DNA of 64,000 nt, from positions 2,666,001 to 2,730,000 of the forward strand of contig JASGKX010000001.1 of assembly GCA_049840475.1 (NCBI GenBank), in the 5' to 3' direction. Source of the stretch: JBGVSA01 sp049840475. GTDB lineage: Bacteria; Pseudomonadota; Gammaproteobacteria; Burkholderiales; Rhodocyclaceae. Position 1 is the stretch's first letter. Every line of letters begins with the position of its first letter. The notes under the pieces were generated by a model, which did not search any database, was not told where the DNA came from, and saw only the letters and a list, made by a program, of their open reading frames with translations. The position numbers were made by a program, and so were the translations under genes. This document shows, piece by piece, positions 49,728 through 59,109 of this stretch.

Positions 49728-51155
49728 TCACGTGGCCACGATGCGCCCGAGCAGACGCAGTGCGTCTTCGGTCTGCGCGGTGAATTGCCCGCCGCAACTG
49801 ATGCGGATGAAGTGGTCGTAGCGCTCGGAATTCGAGAACATCAGCCCCGGTGAAATTCGCACGCCAGCTTTCAACGCCGTCTCGAAAATGTCGCGCGACG
49901 ATTGCCTGCCCGGCAGTTGAACCCACAACAGCATGCTGCCAGCGGGCATTGCGAGACGCGTGCCGTCGGGGAAGTGCTCGGCAATCGATTCGGCCATGCG
50001 CTGCCGTCGCTCACGCAGCAACCGCCGCAAGCGGACCAGATGTCGGTCGTAGGCGGCTGAACCCATGAACTCCGCCGCCGCAATCTGGCCCAGCGCGTCG
50101 TTGGGGCGGCTTTGCGCGTACTTGAGCATACGGATACGCGCGTGCCAGCGTCCGCCGCTCACCCATCCCAAGCGCATGCCAGGCGCCAGTATCTTGTGCA
50201 GCGAGGCGCAGTGGATCACGTTGCCTTCGCGCTCCCAGTGCTTGACCGCTTTCAGCGGGCGGTCGTCGTCGGCTAGCGCGCCATAAGTATCGTCTTCGAT
50301 CAGTGCGACGTCATGTTCATGGCACAGCGCAGCCAGCCGCGCCTTGGCCTCGTCGGGCATCACGCTGCCCAGCGGGTTCTGAAAGTTGGGTATCACCACC
50401 ACGGCACGGATGCCGGGTTGCGTGCGCAATGCCAGTTCCAGTGCATCGACCGAGATGCCGTGCTGCGGGCTGGTGGGGATTTCGATACTGCGCAGGCCGA
50501 GGCTTTCCAGAATCTGCAACAGCCCGTAGTACGTGGGGGATTCCACTGCCACGGTGTCGCCCGGCTGCGTGACGGCACGCAGCGCGAGGTTGATCGCTTC
50601 GGTACAGCCGTGGGTGACAAGCACGTCGTCCGGCGTGAGTTGCATGCCGCTGGCCAGCGCACGACGGGCCAGCACGGTGCGGAAGGTCTTGTCGCCATGC
50701 GGCGGTACCGGGCTGACGAGGACGTCCGGGTGGTGGCGCAGCGCACGCGCTGCCGCCGTGCGTAGCGCGTCGGTCGGGTAAGCGTCAGGCGAGCCGAAGG
50801 CCACTGCCAGATTGACCTTGACCGGGTACATCTCGCACTTGGCGATGAAGTCCGAAACGCGGTCGTGGATACCCACGAACTGCGCGGGGTCGGGTGCGCG
50901 GGCCGGATCGGGTTCGACCACTGGCGCCATCGCCATGCGTCGCGGTCTGCGCACGAAATACCCCGAGCGTGGGCGGGCTTCGAGCCAGCCAGCGTCTTCC
51001 AGATGGCGGCAGGCTTGCAGTGCCGTTGACAGGCTTACCGCGTGCAATTGCGTGAGCGTACGCACCGACGGCATGCGACTGCCCGGCGTGAGCGTGCCGC
51101 CTTCGATGGCGCTGCGGTAATGGCTGGCGAGCTGGAGGTAGAGCGGGGTGTCCAT
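49728..51155 (-). CDS. MocR/PdxR-type GntR regulator with aminotransferase domain
   Basis: A 475-residue fusion of a GntR winged helix (about residues 1-70, YLQLASHYRSAIEGGTLTPGSRMPSVRTL) with a class I aminotransferase fold (about 110-470). The PLP lysine is Lys321 in ASLHKILAPGMRLGW. MocR regulators usually control PLP, amino acid or membrane-transport genes next to them; here the divergent DUF2917-like and SMR genes are candidates. The ATG at 51155 begins at the conserved N-terminus; the upstream open frame has no domain. Confidence 0.88.
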   Translation of the reverse strand: MDTPLYLQLASHYRSAIEGGTLTPGSRMPSVRTLTQLHAVSLSTALQACRHLEDAGWLEARPRSGYFVRRPRRMAMAPVVEPDPARAPDPAQFVGIHDRVSDFIAKCEMYPVKVNLAVAFGSPDAYPTDALRTAAARALRHHPDVLVSPVPPHGDKTFRTVLARRALASGMQLTPDDVLVTHGCTEAINLALRAVTQPGDTVAVESPTYYGLLQILESLGLRSIEIPTSPQHGISVDALELALRTQPGIRAVVVIPNFQNPLGSVMPDEAKARLAALCHEHDVALIEDDTYGALADDDRPLKAVKHWEREGNVIHCASLHKILAPGMRLGWVSGGRWHARIRMLKYAQSRPNDALGQIAAAEFMGSAAYDRHLVRLRRLLRERRQRMAESIAEHFPDGTRLAMPAGSMLLWVQLPGRQSSRDIFETALKAGVRISPGLMFSNSERYDHFIRISCGGQFTAQTEDALRLLGRIVAT

Positions 51156-51349
51156 GGTGTGATGATCGCGTTGGCGGGCTGACCGATACAGATACAGATT
51201 TCGTGAAAATGCACCATAACAGATCGCGCGGACGGCGTCTGATGCGCCCTGTAAATCGCAGGTCTGTGCCTGTTGTGAGCGCGGATCAATCCTTAGTCTG
51301 TAGCTGCCTGCCACGGCCTTGTGGCGGGTGACTACACAAGGAGCCGATC

Positions 51350-51706
51350 ATGAGTTCTTCCCCTTTGCCCCAACGGGTTCGCCTGGCTGCCGGCGATCGC
51401 TGTGAGTTGTCCGTCAAGGCGGGCGCGTTGGTTGTCGCCGAGGGCGCGAGCGTCATTGTCGACGCGGGCACTCGTTGGCTGGACGGCATTGGTCTGCCGA
51501 GCCGCCAACGCATCGAGAGCGGTGCGGCATACACGTCGCACGAGGGCGGCTGGCTGTGTGTGGAGGCGGGGGCGCAAGGGGCGGATATCGTTGTGGTGCT
51601 ACCGCCGTCTGGTATCGCAGCCGCGATGGCCCGACTGCAATCGTTGCGAGCCGCGCTGATCCGGGCGCTTTATGCGGCAAGAGGCCGGCATTTGCACGCA
51701 GAGTAG
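51350..51706 (+). CDS. DUF2917-like protein
   Basis: A 118-residue protein resembling the DUF2917 family found next to regulators and transporters in betaproteobacteria: beta-rich N-terminal half (VRLAAGDRCELSVKAGALVVAEGASVIV) that looks like a small cupin-type barrel, then a helical basic C-terminus (ARLQSLRAALIRALYAARG). AAGGAG precedes the ATG. It is divergent from the MocR gene and 83 bp before the SMR gene. Function unknown. Confidence 0.65.
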   Translation: MSSSPLPQRVRLAAGDRCELSVKAGALVVAEGASVIVDAGTRWLDGIGLPSRQRIESGAAYTSHEGGWLCVEAGAQGADIVVVLPPSGIAAAMARLQSLRAALIRALYAARGRHLHAE

Positions 51707-51789
51707 GAGAGCGCTGCATCAGACAGGCGATAATTGCGGCGCCGGCATCAGTCGATTCCGGTGCCCAGTGATTTGTCCGGTGAATTCCC

Positions 51790-52122
51790 ATGCAACAGTG
51801 GTTGTTTCTGTCTGTCGCCATCCTCAGCGAGGTGATCGGCACTTCGGCGCTCAAGGCATCCGAAGGCTTTTCCAGGCTTGTTCCGTCTCTCATCGTGGTG
51901 GCGGGCTACGGCATCGCCTTCTACTTTCTGTCGCTCACCCTGCGCACCATGCCGGTCGGCGTGGCCTATGCGGTGTGGTCGGGCGTCGGGGTGGCGCTCA
52001 TCTCGCTGGCCGGCTGGTGGTTGTATGGCCAGCGCCTGGATGCGGGCGCCACCTGCGGTATCGCCTTGATCGTCGCGGGGGTCGTGGTACTCAACGTCTT
52101 TTCAAAGGCCAGCGCGCACTGA
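51790..52122 (+). CDS. small multidrug resistance (SMR) family transporter
   Basis: A 110-residue four-helix SMR protein like EmrE. The essential Glu14 lies in the first helix (ILSEVIGTSALKASEGF), with the conserved RTMPVGVAYAVWSGVGV between helices two and three. It works as a dual-topology dimer exchanging protons for cationic drugs or guanidinium-type compounds. No guanidine riboswitch was recognised in the 83 bp upstream. The 213 bp downstream have no gene apart from the leader of the peptidase gene. Confidence 0.9.
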   Translation: MQQWLFLSVAILSEVIGTSALKASEGFSRLVPSLIVVAGYGIAFYFLSLTLRTMPVGVAYAVWSGVGVALISLAGWWLYGQRLDAGATCGIALIVAGVVVLNVFSKASAH

Positions 52123-52335
52123 AAGTGATGCGTTTCGCATGAACAATCGTCCATTCGTCGGCATTTTCGGATCGGCCGAGTGGTTTTGTCCGTTACGGTA
52201 AGACATATCTGATATACGCTCGCCCACTGCGCGAGGAAGTCCCGCGCAGCGTTGCTGGCCGGGTCCGTGTGCGGCCGGCCGTTCCCAACTGGCCCGTTCG
52301 CCATGTGCGCGAACGGTGTGGCGAAGAAAGCGTGT

Positions 52336-54168
52336 ATGGATCAGGGCAGGGCGTGGCTGGGCCGTCTGGCAGTTGCGGCGGTGTCGTGTGTGCTGATTGT
52401 CGGTTGTGGCGGCGGCGGAGGCGGCGGCGGGAGTAGCGACACCGCAGGCATTTCGGATGCGAGCGGCGCGGCATCCAGCCGCAGTAGCACGAGCGCCAGC
52501 ACGAGTAGCAGTACGTCAACTTCGACCACGGCAAGCACGTCAAGCTCCAGCCTCGGCAGTTCGAGTTCCAGCAGCGCCGGCAGCGCGCAACTGGCGCTGA
52601 GCGCCGATTGCTCGGGCATCAATTGCGGCGTCGCCTCCAGCAATACCTACGGTGGCACTGGCGTCGGCGTCTGGCACTACAGCAATACCGGCAGTTCGCA
52701 GGTCAGCCTGCCGATCACCATCAACAACGTGCCGTCGTCGGCGTCGGTTACGCTCATCTATACCAACGACAAAGCAACCTCAGTGCCTTTCCCGGCGGTG
52801 TCGCTGAGTACTAGCAAGAGCGTGGCGGCCGTGGCCGCGTCGGTGACCGACACGGCGGATTCGACGGATGCGAGCAGCGTCAATACCATCCCTTCCATCG
52901 TTCGCGATTTCGACGCTCGTTCGCGCATGCGCAGCGCGTCCGAGGCAACCAGTACCGGCCGTGCCAAGACACTGGCTGTCGCGGCGACACCCAAGTATTC
53001 GGTGGGGCAATCGCGTAGCTGGTACATCTCGCAGAGCAACGATTCGATCACCACGCGCACGGCCACCCTGCAGCGCAAGATCACGGCCACTGACGGCCGC
53101 GTGATCAATATCTGGGTCGAGGACAGTGAATACGGCAGCGGTCGCTTCACTGCCGCGCACGTCGAACAATTCGCGCAGCGCTTTGCTACGGGCAGCCAGT
53201 CGGTCTACTCGATGGTCGTGGGCTTGATCGGCGAGCCGTGGGGTTCGCATTCGTATCCCAACAGCCTGATTCCGGCGGATCAAGAACTGGACATCGTGTT
53301 CGTTAACTTCGACCGCAACAGCAAGCCGTACGGAATGATCGGCTACTTCTGGTCGAACAATAACTTCTACATCGACCCGAGCGCCTCGTACGGCCAATAC
53401 AGCAACGAGTCGCTGTCGTTCTACATGGACACCGAGACGGTGTATCTGGCCACCGGCGACGCCGGTATCAAGATTCAGCTCAGCACGCTGGCGCACGAAT
53501 TCACGCACATGATCAATTTCTATCAGCGTGGCGTGCTGATGTCAGCGCCTGCCAGCGGCACCTACTATGACTTTGAGACTTTCCTCGAAGAGGGCAGTGC
53601 GCTGATGACCGAGGACATCGTCGGGTTGAACATCGATTCGACGTACAACTCGTTGCGCGACTCAAGCTTCGGAAGCTGGATCTACTCCGGGCGCTACAAC
53701 TGCGACTACACCAGCTGGAACAACACGCCCAACACGAGTTGCTTCAGCTACGCGGTGTCGGCGAGTTTTGGTGGTTATCTGTTGCGTCAGTACGGCATCG
53801 ACTTCTATAAATCGCTGCTGCGTGACAAGTCCTCGACCGACTCGGTGGCGCTGCTCGATGGCGCCATCCGCAAGGCTGGCGGGCCCGGTTTTGCCGAAGC
53901 ACTGCGCCGCTGGAGCACCATGGGGTCGTTGCTGCCGGCAACGGGAACGCCGACTGGCTACGGCATGCCGGCGCGTTCTGAATACGGCTTCACGCTGCCG
54001 GCCATCAACGGGCCGGACTACGCTGCGTACGTGACCTATCCGTCGTCGCTGCCGACCACGCTGCTGGCCTATGCGCAGTTCCCGCTGCGCCGCCAGGCCA
54101 CTGCCGGCGTCTACACCGAAACCGTGCCGGTGCCGGCTGGCGTGTCGGTGACCGTGGTCGTCAAATGA
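52336..54168 (+). CDS. lipoprotein metalloprotease, M30 (hyicolysin)-like
   Basis: A 610-residue surface or periplasmic zinc protease. The lipoprotein signal ends at IVGC (Cys24), followed by eight glycines and a Ser/Thr-rich linker to about residue 85. The zinc site is LAHEFTHMINFY with His387, Glu388 and His391; FLEEGSALMTED with Glu418/Glu419 gives the third ligand typical of the gluzincin M30 group. The upstream domain (SADCSGINCGVASSNTYGG) and the C-terminal part are of unknown role. I start at 52336 because it yields a proper lipoprotein signal; in-frame ATGs lie upstream. The next small lipoprotein gene overlaps its stop by 4 bp. Confidence 0.78.
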   Translation: MDQGRAWLGRLAVAAVSCVLIVGCGGGGGGGGSSDTAGISDASGAASSRSSTSASTSSSTSTSTTASTSSSSLGSSSSSSAGSAQLALSADCSGINCGVASSNTYGGTGVGVWHYSNTGSSQVSLPITINNVPSSASVTLIYTNDKATSVPFPAVSLSTSKSVAAVAASVTDTADSTDASSVNTIPSIVRDFDARSRMRSASEATSTGRAKTLAVAATPKYSVGQSRSWYISQSNDSITTRTATLQRKITATDGRVINIWVEDSEYGSGRFTAAHVEQFAQRFATGSQSVYSMVVGLIGEPWGSHSYPNSLIPADQELDIVFVNFDRNSKPYGMIGYFWSNNNFYIDPSASYGQYSNESLSFYMDTETVYLATGDAGIKIQLSTLAHEFTHMINFYQRGVLMSAPASGTYYDFETFLEEGSALMTEDIVGLNIDSTYNSLRDSSFGSWIYSGRYNCDYTSWNNTPNTSCFSYAVSASFGGYLLRQYGIDFYKSLLRDKSSTDSVALLDGAIRKAGGPGFAEALRRWSTMGSLLPATGTPTGYGMPARSEYGFTLPAINGPDYAAYVTYPSSLPTTLLAYAQFPLRRQATAGVYTETVPVPAGVSVTVVVK

Positions 54169-54494
54169 GCATTGCAGCGCGCACGCGACTCGCGCTGCTG
54201 GCAGGCGCCGTGACCTTGTCCACCGCCTGCGCGCAGCCGCCCGCGCCGACCATGCCCGGCACGACGAGCATTGTCGGCACGTTGGTTCTCAAAGGGAGTG
54301 AGCCGCATGCGACGCCCGTGCTGCGCACGGACAAAGGCGAATATCTGCTGATCGGTGTCGACCAATCCACGGCAGCCCGCCTGCAGCGCCAGACTCTGCG
54401 TGTCACCGGTGTTGCGCAGCCGCTGCGCCCACCGCAAGCGCCCTCGTTCGAGGTCTACGCCATCGAGCCCGTCCTGCCGACGGGCTCGCGTTGA
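54165..54494 (+). CDS. small lipoprotein of unknown function
   Basis: A 109-residue protein with a lipoprotein-like signal (LLAGAVTLSTAC, Cys22) and a short beta-rich domain (IVGTLVLKGSEPHATPVLRTDKGEYLLIG) resembling OB-fold-like small domains. The start overlaps the protease stop (ATGA), so the two are probably co-translated and may work together, for example as inhibitor or partner of the protease. No family could be named. It converges on srkA, 15 bp apart. Confidence 0.7.
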   Translation: MSIAARTRLALLAGAVTLSTACAQPPAPTMPGTTSIVGTLVLKGSEPHATPVLRTDKGEYLLIGVDQSTAARLQRQTLRVTGVAQPLRPPQAPSFEVYAIEPVLPTGSR

Positions 54495-54509
54495 ACGGGC
54501 GATTGGCCG

Positions 54510-55493
54510 TCAATCTGCTGGATACAGCGGCGGCTCTTCCATGAGCGCGATCTGTTCCTTGAGCTCAAGGATGCGATCCTGCCAGTAGCGCGTACTGCCA
54601 AACCACGGGAACGCGGCGGGGAAGGCCGGGTCGTGCCAGCGCCGGGCGATCCAGGCGGAATAGTGGATGAGCCGCAGCGTTCGCAAGGCTTCGACCAGAT
54701 GCAATTCGGCGCGGTCGAATTCGCGGAACTGTTCGTAACCTCGCAGCACGACGCTCAGCTGGCGCTCCATGCTCTCGCGATCGCCCGACAGCAACATCCA
54801 TAGATCCTGCACGGCCGGGCCGTTGCGCGCGTCGTCGAAGTCTACGAAATGCGGGCCATCATCGGTCCACAGCACATTGCCGACGTGGCAATCGCCGTGC
54901 AGCCGCAATCGCCGTACGGAGCCTGCGCGATCGAAGCAGTGGCGCACGCCATCGATCGCGGCATCCACCGTGCCTTGCCAGGCCGCCAGCAGTTCGGGCG
55001 CGACGCTGTCGTGGGCGAGCAGCCAGTCGCGCGATTCAACGCCAAGCGTTTCGATATCGATATTCGGCCGATGTACGAACGGTTCGCGTGCGCCAATGCT
55101 GTGGATGCGGGCCAGAAAACGCCCCAGCCACGCCAGCGTCTGTTCGTCGTCCAGTTCGGGCGCGCGTCCGCCACGGCGGGGGAACAATGCGAAGCGGAAG
55201 TCCGCATGGCGGTGCAATGTTGTCGAGCCGGATTCGAGCGCTGGCACAGCGGGGATTTCGGCGTCGGCCAGCGCCTGCACAAAGCGATGTTCTTCGAGGA
55301 TCGCCTCGTCGCTCCAGCGCTCCGGACGATAGAACTTGGCGACGATGGGTGAAGCGTCCTCGATGCCGACCTGATAGACGCGGTTTTCGTAGCTGTTCAG
55401 TGCCAGCAGACGGCCATCGGCACGCAAGCCGGTGGAGTCGACGGCATCGAGCACGGCGTCGGGCGTGAGATCGTTGAAAGGTGGAGCGGTCAT
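54510..55493 (-). CDS. srkA: SrkA/YihE-type stress response kinase
   Basis: A 327-residue aminoglycoside-phosphotransferase-fold kinase of the SrkA/YihE family. Signatures: LNSYENRVYQVG near residue 30, VAKFYRPERWSDEAI with the ATP lysine, RLHGDCHVGNVLW (catalytic loop) and FVDFDDARNGPAVQDLWMLLSGD (metal-binding). E. coli SrkA is a Ser/Thr kinase that protects cells from stress-induced death. The ATG at 55493 fits the family N-terminus; an in-frame ATG at 55526 is possible. Confidence 0.9.
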   Translation of the reverse strand: MTAPPFNDLTPDAVLDAVDSTGLRADGRLLALNSYENRVYQVGIEDASPIVAKFYRPERWSDEAILEEHRFVQALADAEIPAVPALESGSTTLHRHADFRFALFPRRGGRAPELDDEQTLAWLGRFLARIHSIGAREPFVHRPNIDIETLGVESRDWLLAHDSVAPELLAAWQGTVDAAIDGVRHCFDRAGSVRRLRLHGDCHVGNVLWTDDGPHFVDFDDARNGPAVQDLWMLLSGDRESMERQLSVVLRGYEQFREFDRAELHLVEALRTLRLIHYSAWIARRWHDPAFPAAFPWFGSTRYWQDRILELKEQIALMEEPPLYPAD

Positions 55494-55815
55494 GTCGGCA
55501 AACCGTGGAGCGGAAAATGGCTCCATTGTGGCGAAGTTCTCAGTGTCGCGCCTCACCGTGACGATTCGATGTGCTCGCTGCATTGATCGACGTTCACGCG
55601 TGGGACATGCAATGAATACTCTGACGACGCCATTCCGCCGCGGCCACGTCGCCCCGAGAGTGTTCCAAACGAATGCTATTGGCATGGATGGTGCGGTCGG
55701 CCAATACTCGACCGGCGTTGGTATCCCGTTGGGGCAACGTGGCGGCGCGGTGGTCGTCGAGCCCCACAAAAAAAGCCCCGGCATGCGGGGCTTTTCTATT
55801 TCGGCATCGACGCGC
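55494..55815. other. intergenic region srkA to small secreted protein gene
   Basis: These 322 bp have no supported gene. They should contain the srkA promoter. A hairpin CGGTCG-GCCAATACT-CGACCG lies near 55695-55715, and a terminator at 55769-55795 belongs to the gene at 55816. A plus-strand open frame crosses the region but has no domain or ribosome site. Confidence 0.5.
55769..55795. terminator. terminator (mainly for the minus-strand gene at 55816)
   Basis: AAAAGCCCCG (55771-55780) pairs with CGGGGCTTTT (55786-55795). A-run on one side and T-run on the other make it potentially bidirectional. It lies 20 bp after the stop of the small secreted protein gene. Confidence 0.85.
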
Positions 55816-56145
55816 TTAGCGGATCGGAATCACGATCGGCGGAAGGCTCACTCCGATCGTCACCGCCGGGCGGCCATATACCGGCACTGGCGCGACATAC
55901 ACAGGCTCTTGGTACACCACCGGCTCGCGATAGATGCGCTCGCGATACACCACCGGCGGCGGCGCGGGGCGATAGACGACCGTGCGTTCGACCACGCGCG
56001 GGCCGCCATAGTAGCGGTCGTAACGTTCGTGACGGTCATAGCGCGGGCCATGGCCATGGTCGCGGTCGTGAGCAAAAGCCGCCATTGGCAGCAGGGTGCT
56101 GGTACCGAGGATCGCGGCGGCGGCAACCTTGATGAATGTACGCAT
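55816..56145 (-). CDS. small secreted Tyr/Arg/Pro-rich protein
   Basis: A 109-residue protein with a Sec signal (FIKVAAAAILGTSTLLPMAAFA, cut near residue 25) and a low-complexity mature part rich in Tyr, Arg, Pro and Val (VVYRPAPPPVVYRERIYREP), ending in a hydrophobic VTIGVSLPPIVIPIR. Such short proteins are common in Burkholderiales, often annotated as hypothetical or PXPV-repeat-like; function unknown. GAGGAGAAC precedes the ATG and its own terminator follows, so it is a real single gene. Confidence 0.75.
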   Translation of the reverse strand: MRTFIKVAAAAILGTSTLLPMAAFAHDRDHGHGPRYDRHERYDRYYGGPRVVERTVVYRPAPPPVVYRERIYREPVVYQEPVYVAPVPVYGRPAVTIGVSLPPIVIPIR

Positions 56146-56271
56146 TGTTGTTCTCCTCTGGGGCTTGGTCGGCCTGCGATCAGGCTGAACTCCACGACTA
56201 GAACGTTATGCGTACGGTCTCTGGGCCGCTGTAATGCTTTGCAAGCATTTGCAAAGCGCATTGAAAATTTG

Positions 56272-57441
56272 TCACGCCGCTGTCGCCATCGCACGACGGG
56301 CAAATAGCGCAACGAGCGCAGCGAACACCGCAACGACGATCAAGCCGATGCCCAGTCCCCAGCCATGTGCGAGGAAGCCGATCATCGGCGGGCCGATCAT
56401 GAATCCGACATAGCCCGCACCCGACACCGCCGCGATGCCTTGCGCCGCCGGCACGCCCGGCACCTTGGCGGCCGCCGAGAACAATACCGGGATGATGTTC
56501 GAGAACCCCACGCCTACCAGCGCGAAGCCTGCCAGCGCAGCCCAGGGTTGCGCGATGATCAGTGCAGCGACCATCGAAATGGCCGCGAGCCACGCCGACA
56601 CGCGAAGCGTGCGCGCCGAGCCCAGCCGCGCGCGCACGTAGTCGCCGCCGAAACGGCCCGCTGCCATGGCTGCCGAAAACGCGCCGTAAGCCAGTGCTGC
56701 GACCGCCGCCGGGCTATCGAGCACACGCACCATGTACAGCGTGCTCCAGTCATACATGGCACCTTCGCCAATCAGCCCGAATGCCGCCAGCATGCCGAGC
56801 AAAAGCAACAGGCCGCGTGGCAATCGGAACGGCGTGTCGGCATGTTCGGGCGAATGCGTATGTTCCGTCGGCAACATGTAGCGGGCCGCGACCCACACGC
56901 ACACAAAGCCACCGATGGCGACCAGCGCCAAGTGCACGGCGGGTGCGACGCCAGCGGCCGCCACTGCGCTACCGATCAGGGCGCCAGCCATGCCGCCCAG
57001 GCTGAAGAAGCCATGAAACGAAGACATGATCGGTCGGGCATAAGCGTCTTCAACAGCCACCGCTTCGGCGTTCATGGCGACGTCAAAGGCGCCGGTGGCC
57101 AGACCAAAGACGAACAGCGTCGCCATGGCACTGAAATAGCCGGGCATGTGTACCAGCAGCGCCAGCGGCAGGCAGATCATCAGGCCTCCGACCACGACTA
57201 CCGGCCGTGCGCCGTGGCGCGCCACCCAGTTGCCGACGCGTGTCAATGCGATGATGGCGCCCAGGCTGGCAGCCAGCATCAGCCACGCGAGCTGTGCTTC
57301 GCCCAGGTCGTAGAGTTTGCGCACGGTCGGCACGTGCACGCCCCAGCTTGCAAAGAGCAAACCGCTGATAAAGAAATGCGCCTTGGTTGCGACGCGTGCG
57401 GCAATAGGGGGGCGTGTCGAGGTCTTGTTGTCGTTGTGCAT
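56272..57441 (-). CDS. MFS transporter, YbjJ-like
   Basis: A 389-residue, 12-segment major facilitator resembling YbjJ (FFISGLLFASWGVHVPTVRKLYDLGEAQLAWLMLA at the start; FDVAMNAEAVAVED and MSSFHGFFSLGGMAGALIG in the middle). The family is uncharacterised; sugar or drug transport is possible. It lies 79 bp after ychJ on the same strand. Confidence 0.82.
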   Translation of the reverse strand: MHNDNKTSTRPPIAARVATKAHFFISGLLFASWGVHVPTVRKLYDLGEAQLAWLMLAASLGAIIALTRVGNWVARHGARPVVVVGGLMICLPLALLVHMPGYFSAMATLFVFGLATGAFDVAMNAEAVAVEDAYARPIMSSFHGFFSLGGMAGALIGSAVAAAGVAPAVHLALVAIGGFVCVWVAARYMLPTEHTHSPEHADTPFRLPRGLLLLLGMLAAFGLIGEGAMYDWSTLYMVRVLDSPAAVAALAYGAFSAAMAAGRFGGDYVRARLGSARTLRVSAWLAAISMVAALIIAQPWAALAGFALVGVGFSNIIPVLFSAAAKVPGVPAAQGIAAVSGAGYVGFMIGPPMIGFLAHGWGLGIGLIVVAVFAALVALFARRAMATAA

Positions 57442-57520
57442 GGGGACTCCGTAGGACGGCGTGCCTTGATCCGGGGGCTGTGCTCCCGAGCGCCGTGGCG
57501 TTCCATTGGGTTCCGGGGTC

Positions 57521-57922
57521 TTAGTCGGTCACGTCGCCATCGACGTAAAACCAGCGTCCGTCTTCGCGCACGAAGCGGCTGATTTCGTGCATGCGGTAGG
57601 CGCGTCCGTCGATCTTGTAACGGGCGATGAACTCCACCACCGACGCGTTGCCCTCGGCTTGAGGTGCGCGCACGACTTTCAGCCCGATCCATTTCACCGT
57701 GTTGTCGGGGGCGATGTCTGTCGGACGCGTACTGGCATGCCACGTGGCGGCGACGTAATCGGTCAGTCCCAAGGCATAGGCCGAATAGCGCGACCGCATG
57801 AGTGCTTCGGCGGTCGTCGCGGCCTCGCCTTGGTGTATGGGCCCGCAGCAGCGGGCATAAGTCCGGCCGCTGCCGCACGGGCAGGGCGATTGGGCCGACG
57901 GTGTGTTCTGGGTGTGAGGCAT
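57521..57922 (-). CDS. YchJ/UPF0225 family SEC-C protein
   Basis: A 133-residue protein with an N-terminal SEC-C zinc motif (CPCGSGRTYARCCG, Cys residues near 14, 16, 25 and 26) followed by the YchJ NTF2-like domain (AEALMRSRYSAYALGLTDYVAATWH and VEFIARYK). Function unknown. It starts 4 bp after the epimerase stop on the same strand, so the two are co-transcribed. Confidence 0.88.
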   Translation of the reverse strand: MPHTQNTPSAQSPCPCGSGRTYARCCGPIHQGEAATTAEALMRSRYSAYALGLTDYVAATWHASTRPTDIAPDNTVKWIGLKVVRAPQAEGNASVVEFIARYKIDGRAYRMHEISRFVREDGRWFYVDGDVTD

Positions 57923-57926
57923 TCGC

Positions 57927-58943
57927 TTATTTCGTGTACAGATCGGTCAGTTGTTCGCCGAGGGTGCGATGGATGTCATGGAGCCGGTCTTCGAGCGCCT
58001 CTTTCTCAGGATCGATGCTGCGCGATTCGGCCTCGAACCATGCGAACAGCGTCGTCAGGCCTTCGTGCAGGCCGATGCGCGGCGTGAATTCGGGGATGTC
58101 CCGACGGATCTTGCTGTTGTCGAAAAGGCCCGGATACGACTTTTCGAAATGCAGGTGCGCGCACAATTTGGGCGCTGCGCGATAGAGCAGGTCCGCAGGC
58201 AGGAAGAACAGCTTGGGTTCAACGCCCAATACGCGTCCGGCTTCGAGGTAGAGATCCTGCCACGCGGTGCGCGCTTCGTTCGTGGCGTGGTAGTGCTGGC
58301 CGTAGGTGCGGCGATTGCCGACCGCGCCGGCGAATGCAATCGCCAGATCGGGCGCGAAGGTGAAGCTCCACGGGTTCTTGCCATCGCCGAACATCACCAG
58401 CGGCTTGCCGCGCCGGATGCGGTCGATGACGCCGTAATTCTGCCGCAGTACGCCAAAACCCGCCGCGCCGGGGCCGAATGTCAGCGAAGGGCGGATGAGG
58501 GTGATCGGCAGGCTTTCGTCGCGGATCAAGGCCTGTAGATAGCGTTCGATCCGGGCCTTGTTGAAGGAGTACGGAAACACTGGGTCTTCGCACAGCATTT
58601 CAGCGTCTTCCTGGACGGGAATCGTGCGGTAGGGGCGTTGGTATGCCGACGAGCTCGAACACACGATGATCTGTTCGACGCGACCGCGAAAGGTCTCCAC
58701 CGTCGAGCGCGCGTCGTCTTCGGTGAAGGCGATCATGTCGATCACTACGTCGAATTTCTCTGCCTGCATGGCAGCGCGAAAGCCGTCGCGGTCTGCGCGG
58801 TCGCCATGCATGACACGCACGCCGTGCGGGGCTGGCGCGCGTTGGCCGCGGTTGAAGAGAGTGACGTCGTGCCCGCGTTCGAGCAACAGCGGCACGATGG
58901 CCCGGCTGATGACGCCAGTGCCGCCAAGGATAAGGACTTTCAT
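57927..58943 (-). CDS. NAD-dependent epimerase/dehydratase family protein
   Basis: A 338-residue extended short-chain dehydrogenase. The nucleotide loop is LILGGTGVISRAI at residues 4-16, with an NRGQR motif suggestive of NADP binding near 36. The region VIDMIAFTEDDARSTVETF and CSSSSAYQRPY are typical of isoflavone-reductase/CSP41-like atypical epimerases, which often lack the canonical YxxxK. Substrate unknown. It is divergent from metY. Confidence 0.83.
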   Translation of the reverse strand: MKVLILGGTGVISRAIVPLLLERGHDVTLFNRGQRAPAPHGVRVMHGDRADRDGFRAAMQAEKFDVVIDMIAFTEDDARSTVETFRGRVEQIIVCSSSSAYQRPYRTIPVQEDAEMLCEDPVFPYSFNKARIERYLQALIRDESLPITLIRPSLTFGPGAAGFGVLRQNYGVIDRIRRGKPLVMFGDGKNPWSFTFAPDLAIAFAGAVGNRRTYGQHYHATNEARTAWQDLYLEAGRVLGVEPKLFFLPADLLYRAAPKLCAHLHFEKSYPGLFDNSKIRRDIPEFTPRIGLHEGLTTLFAWFEAESRSIDPEKEALEDRLHDIHRTLGEQLTDLYTK

Positions 58944-59109
58944 TGGTTTTCCCGTGGCTGTTCGGCGCGCGCCGCGCGCGCGAAAGGGTCGATCCTACGC
59001 GCTCGTTCGCACGTGGCGCAAACCGGCGCATTGCATATCCAAACTTCGGCAATCGCGGGACCGCGCTCCATGCCTATACTTGTCGCTTTTGACCAAAGGG
59101 GGAACCGCC

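Noticed and set aside
51707..51789. Guanidine riboswitch before the SMR gene
   Set aside because: No paired ACGR-loop hairpins or ykkC core could be recognised.
55432..56307. 291-codon plus-strand frame
   Set aside because: It crosses a terminator and runs antisense to the well-supported small secreted protein gene, with no ribosome site or domain.
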